DNA of 64,000 nucleotides from Methylotenera oryzisoli (lineage in GTDB: Bacteria > Pseudomonadota > Gammaproteobacteria > Burkholderiales > Methylophilaceae): assembly GCA_945881735.1 (NCBI GenBank), contig CAMCVF010000005.1:88989-152988 (forward strand), in the 5' to 3' direction. Of this stretch, positions 1 through 9,525 are shown piece by piece. The notes under the pieces were generated by a model. That model ran no database searches. It worked only from the letters and a program-made list of their open reading frames with translations, and was not told the origin of the DNA. The position numbers were made by a program, and so were the translations under genes. Each line of letters begins with the position of its first letter. Position 1 is the stretch's first letter.

Positions 1-1004
1 CCGATTTGATTTTGCCGCACCTTAAACGCAAAAATGTAGCCATTGTCACCAATACGACTATTGCGCCTTTGTATCTAGATAAGCTTGCTAGCACCTTGCG
101 TAACGCCGGTGTAACAGTGATTGAAATTATTTTGCCGGATGGCGAAGCCTATAAAAATACAGAAACGCTTAATCTCATTTACGATGCATTGCTTAAAAAT
201 CGCTGTGAGCGCAGCACCACGCTGATAGCCTTAGGTGGCGGAGTAATTGGCGATTTAACGGGTTATGCTGCCGCCACATTTTTGCGCGGTGTGCCGTTTA
301 TTCAAATTCCAACCACATTACTTTCTCAGGTGGATTCGAGCGTTGGCGGCAAAACGGGCATTAATCATCCGCTTGGTAAAAATATGATTGGTGCATTTTA
401 TCAGCCCAAATTAGTGTTGGCCGATATCGACACACTGCAAACGTTGCCAGCGCGCGAATTATCGGCTGGGCTGGCAGAAGTCATTAAATACGGGCTGATT
501 CGTGATGCCGATTTTTTTGATTGGCTGGAAAAGAATATAGGCAAACTGTTAACCTTAGATGAAGCGGCAATCAGTTATGCCATTTACCGATCGTGCCAAA
601 ATAAGGCTGAAGTGGTCGCGCTGGACGAGCATGAAACAGGCGAGCGCGCATTACTTAACCTGGGCCACACCTTTGGCCATGCCATTGAAAATGCGATGGG
701 CTACGGTGTTTGGCTGCATGGCGAGGCCGTGGCCGCAGGCACAATAATGGCCGCCGATTTATCGCTACGCATGAAGTGGTTAAATGCGGATGAATATAAA
801 CGCATTCATAACTTACTAAGCGCGTGTAATCTGCCACTGCAAGCACCAAGTTTAGGTGTGACAAATTATTTAGATTTAATGGCAAATGACAAAAAAGTGG
901 CCGATGGCAAAATAAGGCTGATATTGCAGCAAGGCATTGGTAAGGCGGTGATAACCAGCGATTACGATGCAAACAAACTCAACGAAACACTTTCGCTAAC
1001 ATAA
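1..1004 (+). CDS. aroB: 3-dehydroquinate synthase (5' end cut by window edge)
   Basis: Second step of the shikimate pathway: NAD- and metal-dependent cyclisation of DAHP to 3-dehydroquinate in the cytoplasm. The frame is open from base 3. A TTG lies at base 6, but the protein read from there lacks the 25-30 residue N-terminal strand of the family (usual length about 360), so the true start is outside the window. Seen: the [13 protein letters not shown] nucleotide-binding segment, [13 protein letters not shown], and the three metal-ligand segments [20 protein letters not shown] and HGEAVAAG. The stop is followed at once by the dGTPase-like gene, so the two are probably co-transcribed. In many proteobacteria aroK precedes aroB; that part is not visible here. 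Confidence 0.96.
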   Translation, partial: DLILPHLKRKNVAIVTNTTIAPLYLDKLASTLRNAGVTVIEIILPDGEAYKNTETLNLIYDALLKNRCERSTTLIALGGGVIGDLTGYAAATFLRGVPFIQIPTTLLSQVDSSVGGKTGINHPLGKNMIGAFYQPKLVLADIDTLQTLPARELSAGLAEVIKYGLIRDADFFDWLEKNIGKLLTLDEAAISYAIYRSCQNKAEVVALDEHETGERALLNLGHTFGHAIENAMGYGVWLHGEAVAAGTIMAADLSLRMKWLNADEYKRIHNLLSACNLPLQAPSLGVTNYLDLMANDKKVADGKIRLILQQGIGKAVITSDYDANKLNETLSLT

Positions 1005-1007
1005 GTG

Positions 1008-2132
1008 ATGAATACTCTCGCCGTCTACGCTGCCAACCCAGAAGCCACGATTGGCAGAAGGTTTGAAGAACCTGCTTCATCATTACGCAACGCTTTTCAG
1101 CGCGACCGCGATCGCATTATTCACTCTACCGCTTTTCGCCGCTTAGAATATAAAACGCAAGTATTTGTAAACCACGAGGGCGATTTATTTCGCACCCGTT
1201 TAACGCACAGCTTAGAGGTCGCGCAAATTGCACGCGGCATTGCACGTACCTTAAACCTGCACGAAGACCTAACCGAGGCCATTGCTCTGGCTCACGACTT
1301 AGGCCACACCCCTTTTGGTCATGCGGGCCAAGATGCACTCAACGATTGCATGCGCGATTACGGCGGCTTTGAGCACAATTTGCAATCGTTACGCGTGGTC
1401 GATCAATTAGAACATCGCTACGCCGAATTTGATGGCTTAAATTTAACCTTTGAATTGCGCGAAGGCATACTTAAGCACTGCTCACTTAAAAACGCCAAAC
1501 AATTGGGCGATGTAGGCCAGCGCTTTATTGATAAAACCAACCCCAGCCTAGAGGCGCAGTTAACCAACTTTGCCGATGAAATCGCCTATAACAATCACGA
1601 CATTGATGACGGCTTGCGCTCTGGCTTAATTACCATTGAACAACTCCAGGAAGTGGCTTTGTTTAATTCGCAGTTACAAATCGTTAAGGCCAAACACCCT
1701 AAGCTTGAGCAAAGACGGCTGATTCACGAAACCGTGCGCCGCATGATTAACATTTTGGTGGTCGATTTATGTGAAACAAGCGCACAAAATATTCAAAAAC
1801 TAGCGCCAGAATCGATACAAGATATTCGTAATGCGCCTTACCTAATAGCTTTTAGCGCCGAAATTTCGCAACAAAACTTAGCCTTAAAACAGTTTTTACG
1901 CAAAAACTTATACCATCACTACAAAGTCAACCGCATGAGCGCAAAAGCCGTGCGCATTGTTAAAGAGTTGTTTCAAGTGTTTTTTAGCGACCCTAGCCTG
2001 ATGCCGCCCGAGCATCTGCAAAACGCCAACATAGATAAAGCGCGCGCTGTTGCCGATTATATTGCCGGCATGACAGATCGCTTTGCCATTCGCGAACACC
2101 GCCGCTTATTTACAGTTGAAGAGTCTTTATAG
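1008..2132 (+). CDS. dgt: Deoxyguanosinetriphosphate triphosphohydrolase-like protein (HD domain)
   Basis: HD-superfamily phosphohydrolase that removes triphosphate from dNTPs (dGTP in the founding member), affecting nucleotide pools. About 374 aa, normal for the short dGTPase-like class. The HD signature is complete: [10 protein letters not shown] with His near residue 68, then [15 protein letters not shown] with the HD pair near 97-98, and [13 protein letters not shown] further on. GTG 1005 abuts the aroB stop and ATG 1008 follows; I prefer the ATG, but the choice changes one residue. Position directly behind aroB is common in betaproteobacteria. Substrate preference cannot be read from the sequence. 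Confidence 0.92.
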   Translation: MNTLAVYAANPEATIGRRFEEPASSLRNAFQRDRDRIIHSTAFRRLEYKTQVFVNHEGDLFRTRLTHSLEVAQIARGIARTLNLHEDLTEAIALAHDLGHTPFGHAGQDALNDCMRDYGGFEHNLQSLRVVDQLEHRYAEFDGLNLTFELREGILKHCSLKNAKQLGDVGQRFIDKTNPSLEAQLTNFADEIAYNNHDIDDGLRSGLITIEQLQEVALFNSQLQIVKAKHPKLEQRRLIHETVRRMINILVVDLCETSAQNIQKLAPESIQDIRNAPYLIAFSAEISQQNLALKQFLRKNLYHHYKVNRMSAKAVRIVKELFQVFFSDPSLMPPEHLQNANIDKARAVADYIAGMTDRFAIREHRRLFTVEESL

Positions 2133-2302
2133 GCCGCCAATCAAGCTATTACAGCATTTTCAATGTCATAACTGTTGCGCCAATACAACAATTTATTATA
2201 ACTCACTAAAAAAACCACAAAACACTTGCTGTTAAAACGGCATCTTTGGCATACTACGTAAACAATCTTAGTAAATAAACGTCAAGTTTGTTTTATTGGG
2301 GG

Positions 2303-2314
2303 AGTTCGCGAACT
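2303..2314. promoter_or_regulatory. 12-bp perfect palindrome upstream of porin
   Basis: AGTTCGCGAACT is self-complementary and lies about 120 bases before the porin ATG, in the 298-base gap after dgt. Its size and place suit a dimeric regulator site or part of an untranslated leader. No regulator can be named from the sequence, and no convincing -35/-10 pair was found in this gap. Confidence 0.35.
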
Positions 2315-2341
2315 TTCTCGTTTTTAGCGTTAAGTTGATGT

Positions 2342-2355
2342 TGTTAAAATTAACA
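2342..2355. promoter_or_regulatory. Second dyad (TGTTAA-AA-TTAACA) upstream of porin
   Basis: Two perfect 6-base half-sites separated by AA, about 75 bases before the porin start and 27 bases after the first palindrome. AT-rich dyads arise by chance in this base composition, so this is a candidate operator only. Confidence 0.25.
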
Positions 2356-2430
2356 GGCATCAATTTTAAACACTAACTAATGAGGGTTATTAAGTTTCAA
2401 ACTTTAAGAAATAAATTTTTGGAGATTCAT

Positions 2431-3645
2431 ATGAAAACAAAATTAAATTTAGCAGTTGCATCAGCTTTATTAGCTGTAGCATCAAGCGCTAACGCTGGTA
2501 TCACGATTCCAGCTGGCGATTGGACACTAGACATCGGTGGCGTTGTAAACGCTTACTACACATCAACAAGCTACAGTGGTACTACTGGTGTTGGTACTGG
2601 TCCTTTAGGCTTAGGTGATGCCCTTCAAGATACAACAAGCAACATCACAACTGGCCTGTTACCTAACTACCTATCAGTTTCTGGTAAAACACGTCAAAAC
2701 GATTTAGATGTTGGTTTCACAATCTCAATCAACCCAGGTGCTTCAACAACACAAGCTGGTATTCAAGGTTCACAACAAGAAAACCGTCAAGCGTTCTTAA
2801 CATTTGGCGACAAATCATGGGGCTCTATCAAATTAGGTAAAGACTTAGGTATCTACGCTTCTGACGCTATCTTAAACGACATGACATTGTTAGGCGTTGG
2901 TTCATCAGCTGGTTCATTAGCTGGTAACACAACAACTCTAGGTCGTATCGGTACTGGTTTTATGTATGCTGACTGGAAATCACAAGTAGCTTACTCATCA
3001 CCAAATTTCAATGGCTTCAGCTTCACAGTTGGCTTAACACAAGGCTGGAATGCTTTAGATAGTGGTTATGGTTTGAATTCTTCTGGTAGTACTCTGCGTA
3101 GTGGCTCACAAACTGCGTACGAAGGTAAAGCTTCTTACGAGTGGGCTGGCGACGTAGCAGGTAAAGTTTGGGTATCTGGTATTTCACAAGAAGTTGAAGG
3201 CTTACAAACAAATTTAGGCGTAACAAGCGAAACTGCGACTGCATTTGACATCGGCGCTAACGTTAATGTTGCTGGTTTTGGTTTAACTGGTTACTACGGT
3301 CAAGGCGAAGGTATCGGTCAAACAGTACAGTTCATGGATGGTTTCGATGAAAATGGTCAAACACGTGATTCAGACCAATGGTACGTACAAGCTACCTACA
3401 CCATTCCAGGTGTTGGTACTAAATTAGGCGCTTCATACGGTGAATCTACATTAGACGGCAACGCAGTTGATGGATTCAGTGAACTTCAAGACTCTATGTG
3501 GACAGTTGGTGCTTACCACCCAATTACAAAACACTTGAACTTGGTTGCTGAGTACTCACAATCTGAGCGTGAGTTTAATGACCGTGTAGTAACTAATTCA
3601 GCTGAAGCAAAAACTATCTCTTTAGGCGCAATCTTATTCTTCTAG
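2431..3645 (+). CDS. Major outer-membrane porin (Gram-negative porin family)
   Basis: Trimeric beta-barrel porin for passive diffusion across the outer membrane. The open frame extends up to 2380, but ATG 2431 is the real start: GGAG at 2421-2424 sits at the right distance and the next 22 residues form a signal peptide ending in ANA. The mature part (about 382 aa) is made of alternating beta strands typical of betaproteobacterial porins, and ends GAILFF with the C-terminal Phe required by the BAM machinery. Codon choice is strongly biased (many GGT, CAA, TTA, AAC), as expected for a very abundant protein. It stands alone between palindromes and a strong terminator. A broken copy of its 3' end lies about 1.1 kb downstream. 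Channel selectivity is not readable. Confidence 0.9.
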   Translation: MKTKLNLAVASALLAVASSANAGITIPAGDWTLDIGGVVNAYYTSTSYSGTTGVGTGPLGLGDALQDTTSNITTGLLPNYLSVSGKTRQNDLDVGFTISINPGASTTQAGIQGSQQENRQAFLTFGDKSWGSIKLGKDLGIYASDAILNDMTLLGVGSSAGSLAGNTTTLGRIGTGFMYADWKSQVAYSSPNFNGFSFTVGLTQGWNALDSGYGLNSSGSTLRSGSQTAYEGKASYEWAGDVAGKVWVSGISQEVEGLQTNLGVTSETATAFDIGANVNVAGFGLTGYYGQGEGIGQTVQFMDGFDENGQTRDSDQWYVQATYTIPGVGTKLGASYGESTLDGNAVDGFSELQDSMWTVGAYHPITKHLNLVAEYSQSEREFNDRVVTNSAEAKTISLGAILFF

Positions 3646-3685
3646 GATAAGGCAGGGTTAACCCTGTTAGCTTAAAGTTATAAAT

Positions 3686-3715
3686 AAAAACGGCAACTTC
3701 GGTTGCCGTTTTTTT
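3686..3715 (+). terminator. Rho-independent terminator of the porin gene
   Basis: Stem CGGCAAC / GTTGCCG (3691-3697 with 3702-3708) closed by a stable TTCG tetraloop, with an A-run before and a T-run after. It starts about 40 bases past the porin stop. Confidence 0.93.
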
Positions 3716-3775
3716 ATGTCATTTCTTAGCAGTGCTTAGCAATACCGCAGAATATATTAGCTAAAGCTCATTATT

Positions 3776-3849
3776 AATGCGAGTAGCGGAGCTTGGCAAT
3801 CCAAGCAGTTATACTAGATTGCTTCGTCGTTACACAACTCGCAAATACG
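3776..3849. repeat. Decayed intergenic palindromic repeat (ATTGCGAG...GATTGCTTCGTCGTT type)
   Basis: The left arm (AATGCGAGTAGCGGAGC, then GGCAATCC) and the right arm (AGATTGCTTCGTCGTTACAC, then ACTCGCAAA) resemble the widespread bacterial intergenic repeat of the form CATTGCGAGCGAAGCGAAGCAATCC plus its reverse complement. The arms are imperfect, so the copy is old. An inner perfect hairpin GCTTGG-CAAT-CCAAGC lies at 3791-3806. No second copy was seen in this window. It has no coding content; such elements are thought to be non-autonomous mobile or structural repeats. Confidence 0.6.
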
Positions 3850-3899
3850 TTTGTTATAATCTTAAATAAATAAAATCAGCGGCCATAGAAAAGTACACT

Positions 3900-4574
3900 A
3901 TGAATCTATATCCAGTAACAATCATTGAAAATTTTTATGAAAACCCTGATGCGATTAGAAAGTTTGCATTGGCGCAAAAATATACTTTGTGTCATGAAAG
4001 GGAAGATTTAGAGTACGTTTATCCTGGTGGTCGAACAAAAGATTTATTCGACATAGATAAAGCTTTGCATGAAAAAATTTTAAAAAAAATAGTATCTGTT
4101 TTTCATAATGCATCATACGATATAATGCGTTGGGCAATCTCTACAAGCTTTCAAAGCGTAACAAAAGAGTATGGGGAAGGTATTATTCACACAGACCACA
4201 ATACAATATTTGCTGCCGTACTATATTTATCGCCAGATGCACCATTAAATTCAGGCACATCTTTATTTAAGCCAAATACAAATTTTGATGAAGAAAAGTA
4301 TAAACAAGCCTTACTAGAAAATGATTCAAATTTCAGAGCAGGAAAAATTGCGATGGATACCGGTTATCACAGCATGTTTGATGAAATTGTGCGGGTTAAT
4401 AACGTTTATAACACGCTAATTATCTATGAAGGCCGGCATTACCATGCGGCTAATAATTTTTTTGGTAAAAACCTACAAGATTCACGCTTGGCGCAGGTGT
4501 TTTTTATTAACAAAATTGATGCGCAAAAACAAAGTGTATTTCCACTGAGTAGAACTAAAGCAATTAGAGTGTGA
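3900..4574 (+). CDS. Hypothetical protein resembling 2OG-Fe(II) oxygenases (DUF6445-like)
   Basis: 224 aa, cytoplasmic, no signal peptide or membrane segment. The pattern fits small 2-oxoglutarate/Fe(II) oxygenase-like proteins: H97-T-D99 as the HxD pair, a strand ending in LYLSPDAPLNSGTSLF, a distal histidine in GRHYHA (180 or 182), then R196 in SRLAQVFF, where the family's 2OG-binding Arg is expected. I recall such proteins as DUF6445, often in phages and bacteria, but I assign this from pattern only and no substrate can be given. The gene is visibly richer in A+T than its neighbours, has its own gap on both sides, and lies between the porin and a broken copy of the porin 3' end, which suggests insertion or acquisition. 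No clear Shine-Dalgarno precedes ATG 3900. Confidence 0.72.
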   Translation: MNLYPVTIIENFYENPDAIRKFALAQKYTLCHEREDLEYVYPGGRTKDLFDIDKALHEKILKKIVSVFHNASYDIMRWAISTSFQSVTKEYGEGIIHTDHNTIFAAVLYLSPDAPLNSGTSLFKPNTNFDEEKYKQALLENDSNFRAGKIAMDTGYHSMFDEIVRVNNVYNTLIIYEGRHYHAANNFFGKNLQDSRLAQVFFINKIDAQKQSVFPLSRTKAIRV

Positions 4575-4710
4575 TTATTTTTTCAAAAAAATGTTTCGTT
4601 AAGTTTTATTAACATGTTTTTGTATCTAAATGTTTTCTTATATAAGATGTTAGAAATTTAAAGATTAGTCTTTTGTACACGTTTACTGTGTAAAAGTGAA
4701 ATATTCATTT

Positions 4711-4943
4711 CTCCGTTTAGGTTTGATGCATAAAGGTAAATCAACCTCAGATGGTAACTCTATGATTCATTTAACGACAACAAGAGCAATATGTGGACTG
4801 TTGGTGTTTACTACCCAACCACAAAACATTTGAACTTAGTTACTGATTACTTAATAGCTAAAGACTTAGTAGATAACAAAGTTGCTACAGATTCTGAAGT
4901 AGAAGTAAAAACTATTTCTTTAGGCGCAATCTTATTCCTCTAG
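4711..4943 (+). pseudogene. Porin 3'-end remnant (duplicated tail of the upstream porin)
   Basis: From 4791 one frame reads MWTVGVYYPTTKHLNL and ends KTISLGAILFL-stop at 4943, matching the last 50 residues of the intact porin (MWTVGAYHPITKHLNL ... KTISLGAILFF) with closely similar DNA, including 21 identical bases near the end. Upstream, another frame reads L-G-x-x-x-x-G-K-S-T-S-D-G-N, matching LGASYGESTLDGN in the porin, so a frameshift lies at about 4770-4790. There is no start, signal peptide or barrel. The rest of the 432-base gap (4575-4710 and 4944-5006) is AT-rich and shows nothing else. Confidence 0.88.
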
Positions 4944-5006
4944 TTTAATGCAGGCTTAGCCTACTTAAGTGAGTGAATAAAACAATCCATTTATAATCTT
5001 CCTATT

Positions 5007-5867
5007 ATGTTGCTTTCAGTCAATCAAACTATTCAACAGAGTGAAGCACGGCTAATCACCCATTTAAAAATAAATGGCGATGAAGCGAAATTTGAATCGC
5101 AGCTTTTGTTGCAGCACGTTTTAAATGTCAATCGTGCATGGCTTATTGCACATGCTTTGGACTCTGTTCAAGAAGACGTTTACAAAAAATTTGAAGCATT
5201 ACTTATACGCCGTTTAAATGGTGAGCCAATTGCTTATATTTTAGGCTCTCGAGAGTTTTTTGGTTTACCAATTAAAGTTTCGACTGATACGTTAATACCA
5301 AGGCCAGACACCGAAACACTAGTTGAAATAGCGTTAGATAAAATGTCGGCAAAGTTAAGCCTTGATACTTTAGACCTTGGCACAGGGTCTGGCGCAATTG
5401 CATTGGCCATTGCCAAGCATCGCCAAAACGCACAAATAACTGCCGTTGATGCCTGCCAAGAGGCCTTGGCTGTTGCCATTGAAAATGCGCAACTTTTGAA
5501 TATTAAAAATGTGCATTTTGAATTGAGTAACTGGTTTAGCGCGATAAGAAATCAGAAATTTGATGTCATTGTCAGCAACCCGCCTTATATTGAAGCCAAT
5601 GACGCGCACTTAAAGCAGGGTGATCTGCGTTTTGAACCACTTTCTGCTCTAGCTTCTGGCGCAGATGGCTTGCAGGATATTCGCACAATTATCAGCCAAG
5701 CGCCGCAGCACCTTAACCCGCAAGGTTGGCTGCTGCTAGAGCACGGTTATAATCAGGCTGAGCAAGTTGCTGCACTATTAAAACAAGCTGGGTTTAGCCA
5801 GATTAGTCATGCACAAGATTTAGCCGGAATTAACCGTGTGACGATGGGTAAATTTTCAAAATCATAA
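5007..5867 (+). CDS. prmC: Release factor glutamine methyltransferase
   Basis: Methylates the Gln of the GGQ motif in RF1 and RF2, using SAM, which improves translation termination. 286 aa, normal length. An N-terminal helical domain (about 1-85) is followed by the Rossmann methyltransferase with LDLGTGSGAIALAIA (near residue 122) and the diagnostic NPPYIE substrate motif (near 191). The segment IPRPDTETLV before the SAM motif is also typical. The usual partner prfA is not next to it: upstream is the porin remnant, so the usual prfA-prmC order is broken here. ATG 5007 has only a weak ribosome site. Confidence 0.95.
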   Translation: MLLSVNQTIQQSEARLITHLKINGDEAKFESQLLLQHVLNVNRAWLIAHALDSVQEDVYKKFEALLIRRLNGEPIAYILGSREFFGLPIKVSTDTLIPRPDTETLVEIALDKMSAKLSLDTLDLGTGSGAIALAIAKHRQNAQITAVDACQEALAVAIENAQLLNIKNVHFELSNWFSAIRNQKFDVIVSNPPYIEANDAHLKQGDLRFEPLSALASGADGLQDIRTIISQAPQHLNPQGWLLLEHGYNQAEQVAALLKQAGFSQISHAQDLAGINRVTMGKFSKS

Positions 5868-5940
5868 TTCTAAGCGGCTGCAAATAATCTAATGCTTCTA
5901 TGAATAATCCTTCAAAGTGCATTCTTTACTATTACTAAGA

Positions 5941-5969
5941 TTGACAGGCTTGGCTGAGGGGTTATTTAT
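5941..5969 (+). promoter_or_regulatory. Candidate sigma-70 promoter for metXW
   Basis: TTGACA at 5941-5946 is a perfect -35 hexamer; TATTTA follows 16 bases later at 5963-5968. A TATAAT at 5984-5989, seven bases before the metX ATG, lacks a -35 at the correct distance. The 128-base gap after prmC shows no known methionine riboswitch. Confidence 0.35.
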
Positions 5970-5995
5970 AGGCTTTTAAATAGTATAATTAGTGT

Positions 5996-7120
5996 ATGTC
6001 TGAACATAATTCTATTGGTATTGTAAAAGCCCAAACAGCACACTTTGATACCCCGCTAAATCTAAAAAGTGGCGGAACATTGCCGCAATTTCATTTGGTG
6101 TACGAGACCTATGGCACGCTAAATGCTGACAAAAGCAATGCTGTCATCATTTGTCATGCACTTTCGGGTAACCACCATGTGGCAGGAAGATACGCCGAAA
6201 CCGATAAAAATGCCGGCTGGTGGGATAACTTAATTGGCCCTAATAAGCCGCTAGATACCAACAAGTTTTTTGTGATTGGACTGAATAATTTGGGCGGCTG
6301 TCATGGTAGCTCTGGGCCAAGCAGCATTAATCCTGAAACCAATCAACCGTTTGGCGCTAGCTTTCCAATTGTGACAGTTGAAGATTGGGTGAACTCACAA
6401 GTTAGGTTATTGGAACACCTTGGCATATCAACATTGGCGGCGGTTGTGGGAGGTAGCCTTGGCGGCATGCAGGCTTTGCAATGGACAATTGCTTACCCCG
6501 ATTTAGTGCGACACGCTTTGGTGATTGCCTCTGCGCCTAATTTAACCGCTCAAAATATTGCCTTTAACGAAGTGGCGCGCCAAGCGATTATGACAGACCC
6601 TGAGTTTTACGCAGGAGATTATTACGCGCACAACACGGTGCCGCGACGTGGACTAAGAATTGCGCGCATGCTTGGGCATATTACCTACTTAAGTGATGAC
6701 GCCATGGGCGAAAAATTTGGCCGTAAACTTAAAGACACGATTAAGTATGGTTTTGACGTGGAATTTGAAATGGAATCTTACTTGCGCTACCAAGGCGATA
6801 AGTTTGCTGGCGAGTTTGATGCCAATACCTATTTGCGCATGACGCGCGCACTAGATTATTACGACCCCGCACTGGAATTTGATAATGATTTAAGTGCTGC
6901 CTTAAAAGTGGCTAAAGCACAATTTTTGGTGGTGTCTTTCACTAGTGATTGGCGTTTTTCGCCTGCACGCTCACGCGAAATTGTAAAAGCGTTGCTGGAT
7001 AACGAACGGACTGTGAGCTATGCCGAAGTAACGGCCGCGCATGGGCATGATGCGTTTTTAATGCCGGATGCGCATTATCACGCGATTTTACGCACCTATT
7101 TACAAAAAATAGAGGTGTGA
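5996..7120 (+). CDS. metX: Homoserine O-acyltransferase (acetyl or succinyl)
   Basis: First committed step of methionine synthesis: acylation of the homoserine hydroxyl. 374 aa alpha/beta-hydrolase fold. Visible: the family motif [14 protein letters not shown], the nucleophile elbow GGSLGGMQ (catalytic Ser near residue 153), TSDWRF carrying the acid and GHDAFLMP carrying the His. MetX enzymes of beta- and gammaproteobacteria can use succinyl-CoA instead of acetyl-CoA and the motifs above do not settle this. The stop overlaps the metW start by four bases (GTGA), the usual metXW coupling in proteobacteria. Confidence 0.95.
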   Translation: MSEHNSIGIVKAQTAHFDTPLNLKSGGTLPQFHLVYETYGTLNADKSNAVIICHALSGNHHVAGRYAETDKNAGWWDNLIGPNKPLDTNKFFVIGLNNLGGCHGSSGPSSINPETNQPFGASFPIVTVEDWVNSQVRLLEHLGISTLAAVVGGSLGGMQALQWTIAYPDLVRHALVIASAPNLTAQNIAFNEVARQAIMTDPEFYAGDYYAHNTVPRRGLRIARMLGHITYLSDDAMGEKFGRKLKDTIKYGFDVEFEMESYLRYQGDKFAGEFDANTYLRMTRALDYYDPALEFDNDLSAALKVAKAQFLVVSFTSDWRFSPARSREIVKALLDNERTVSYAEVTAAHGHDAFLMPDAHYHAILRTYLQKIEV

Positions 7121-7752
7121 TTGTGACTAAAACCATGGATAATAATGTAAATTTTACAAATTCAGAAATTAAATACCGCCAAGATTTTGCCATTATCGCG
7201 GGCTGGGTTCGTTTTGGCTCAAAAGTGCTGGATTTAGGTTGTGGCGATGGCAGTTTATTGCAGTTTTTACATAGCAGCTTAGAAGCAAGAGCTTATGGTG
7301 TAGAAAAGGATGATGCCAATTGGTTGGCCTGCTTACAAAATGGCACCAACGTCATTCAAATGGATTTGGAGGCAGGGTTATCGGGCTTTGAGGACCAATC
7401 ATTTGATACTGTTATTCTTTCGCAAACGCTACAAGCTATGCACAACACAGAAGCCATTGTGCAAGAAATGTTACGCGTTGGGCGCGAAGTGATTGTGACG
7501 TTCCCCAATTTTGGCTACTGGCGTAATCGATTACAAATCACGGCTGGCAGTATGCCCGTATCCAAAACTTTACCTTATCAATGGTACGACACACCGAATG
7601 TTCACCTTTGTACGATTAACGATTTTGACAAATTTTGTAAAAATCACAAAATTGAGGTGATGGAGCGCAAGGTGATTACCGATGCGCAAGAAATTAGTTT
7701 TATGCCTAATTTTTTAGGCAATTTGGCGATGTATCGCTTAAAAGCCGCTTAA
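7117..7752 (+). CDS. metW: Methionine biosynthesis protein MetW (class I SAM methyltransferase fold)
   Basis: Small SAM-fold protein translated with MetX and regarded as its activating partner in bacteria that have both. About 205-211 aa. Seen: [12 protein letters not shown] near residue 37 (motif I), GVEKDD (acidic loop) and [15 protein letters not shown], which is characteristic of MetW. Start choice is uncertain: GTG 7117 overlaps the metX stop, while ATG 7135 would shorten it by six residues. It converges on ampG with only eight bases between the stops. Confidence 0.93.
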   Translation: MIVTKTMDNNVNFTNSEIKYRQDFAIIAGWVRFGSKVLDLGCGDGSLLQFLHSSLEARAYGVEKDDANWLACLQNGTNVIQMDLEAGLSGFEDQSFDTVILSQTLQAMHNTEAIVQEMLRVGREVIVTFPNFGYWRNRLQITAGSMPVSKTLPYQWYDTPNVHLCTINDFDKFCKNHKIEVMERKVITDAQEISFMPNFLGNLAMYRLKAA

Positions 7753-7760
7753 TTTTCTGA

Positions 7761-9260
7761 TCATTTTTGGTTTTTCTGATTCAGCGAATTAATGGCTAGT
7801 CGCATCCACCACAGCATCACAATACCCGGTACTGCCATCACTACCGAGAATAAGAAGAAGTTTGACCAGCCCAAAGTTTCAGATAACACACCTGCCACTG
7901 GGCTAACGTAAATCCGCCCTACCGCCGCCAAGGCAGAAAGTAGCGCATAGTGCGTGGCGCTAAACTGGTTGTTGCACAAACTCATCAGCAAGGCCACAAA
8001 TGCTGCCGTGCCCATGCCGCTGGTAATGTTTTCTAGCGCAATCGCGCTCATCAATAACCAATCGATTTGCGTTGGCTCTAAAACTGAAACAAAGCCTAAA
8101 TCAAATGGCATAAGCATAAAACTACCCCAAGCGCCCTTGCCCAAAACAGCCAATGCGTAAAAACCAAAGTTAGACAGCAATTGCAATATGCCAAAACTCA
8201 TCAGTGCTTGAAATAAACTTAGCCGTATCATCAGCAGGCCCGCTAAAAATGCGCCAATAATGGTGAGCCAAATGCCAATGATTTTATTGACGATGCCAAC
8301 CTCAATTTGGCTAAACGCCATGCCTTTTAGTAAAAACGGGGTGAACAAACTGCCTGCAAATGCGTCGCCCAGCTTATATAAAATAATTAAAATTAAGAAC
8401 GCCCAAGCACCTTGCTGGCTAAAGTAACTCGCTAGCGATTGATTTAAGGTGGCAAAGCCAGCTTTTTGCGCCGCCTTCAAACCCAATGGCAGCGCCACGG
8501 CCAAGCTTGTCATTACATATGCCAATTGCATCCATTTGTTGGATTCTTGCAAATTGATGCCCGCCAAGTTAAATGCCATACGCACCAAATACACGCCTGC
8601 CAGAACACCGACTAACATGGCAAAAAAGCCCAGCAATTCTTTTTTAGGATCGCTGGCAAGTGGCTTAATATCACTCTTTACCGAAGGCAAAAATAGTAGT
8701 GAAAATAGCGCTACGCCCAACATAATGGCCGCCATTACCGCATAAACCTTACCCCAACTTTGCCATTGTTCTGCCCAAATAAGCGCAATGCCGCCAGATG
8801 CAATCATGCCAATGCGATAACCTAGCACCGACATGGACGCGCCAATACCACGCTCATCTACGCGCAGTAAATCGGTGCGGTAGGCATCAATTACAATATC
8901 TTGAGAGGCTGATAAAAAAGCGATAAGTAAGGCAATTGCGGCAAATACACCAGGTTTTAGTGCAAACGAAATAGTTGATAGATAATAAGTGCTGGCTGCT
9001 AAAATTAATTGCGTCAGCACCAGCCAACCGCGCCTGCGTCCAAAAAAGGGCAGCTCAAAGCGATCCATTAGCGGCGCCCACAAAAACTTAAAGGTGTATG
9101 GCACGCCCACAAGCGCCAAAAAGCCAATGGTGGCAATCGCCACACCATCGGTAGTGAGCCACGCCTGCATGGCCTGACCCGTGAGCGCAAGCGGCAAGCC
9201 TGAGGCGAACCCTAGCAACAATATAGCTACAAGCCGATGTATGCGCTGCAATTGTTTCAT
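7761..9260 (-). CDS. ampG: AmpG-type muropeptide permease (MFS)
   Basis: Inner-membrane proton-coupled importer of anhydromuropeptides (GlcNAc-anhydroMurNAc peptides) for wall recycling. 499 aa with about 12-14 hydrophobic segments. The N-terminal GFASGLPLALTGQAMQAWL, PYTFKFLWAPLMDR and FGRRRGWLVLTQ segments match AmpG proteins. It fits with other recycling genes in this window (mpl, mltA, dacA). ATG 9260 is followed by a basic stretch and the first membrane helix. Monocistronic; the 265-base gap upstream (9261-9525) contains only AT-rich sequence and no assignable promoter. Confidence 0.9.
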   Translation of the reverse strand: MKQLQRIHRLVAILLLGFASGLPLALTGQAMQAWLTTDGVAIATIGFLALVGVPYTFKFLWAPLMDRFELPFFGRRRGWLVLTQLILAASTYYLSTISFALKPGVFAAIALLIAFLSASQDIVIDAYRTDLLRVDERGIGASMSVLGYRIGMIASGGIALIWAEQWQSWGKVYAVMAAIMLGVALFSLLFLPSVKSDIKPLASDPKKELLGFFAMLVGVLAGVYLVRMAFNLAGINLQESNKWMQLAYVMTSLAVALPLGLKAAQKAGFATLNQSLASYFSQQGAWAFLILIILYKLGDAFAGSLFTPFLLKGMAFSQIEVGIVNKIIGIWLTIIGAFLAGLLMIRLSLFQALMSFGILQLLSNFGFYALAVLGKGAWGSFMLMPFDLGFVSVLEPTQIDWLLMSAIALENITSGMGTAAFVALLMSLCNNQFSATHYALLSALAAVGRIYVSPVAGVLSETLGWSNFFLFSVVMAVPGIVMLWWMRLAINSLNQKNQK

Positions 9261-9525
9261 GTGGATACTTTAGTCTAGTTAAAGTCACATTCTAACCAAT
9301 GCACACCTGTAAAGTAAAAATATGTCATGAAAATAATCTGTAAGTATTTGCAAATAATGCGACAAGTACATGTTACTAAGCCAAGGAAACCAATCGTGTT
9401 GAAACGTAATGTAATTTTTTAGGGCATAGTTTATTGTTTAGCATATCGACCATTGCCGCCGAATTCGCATTTAAAATTAGCAAGACTTACAAAAGTTTTT
9501 TATCGATTCAATTTTTAACGGTGGA

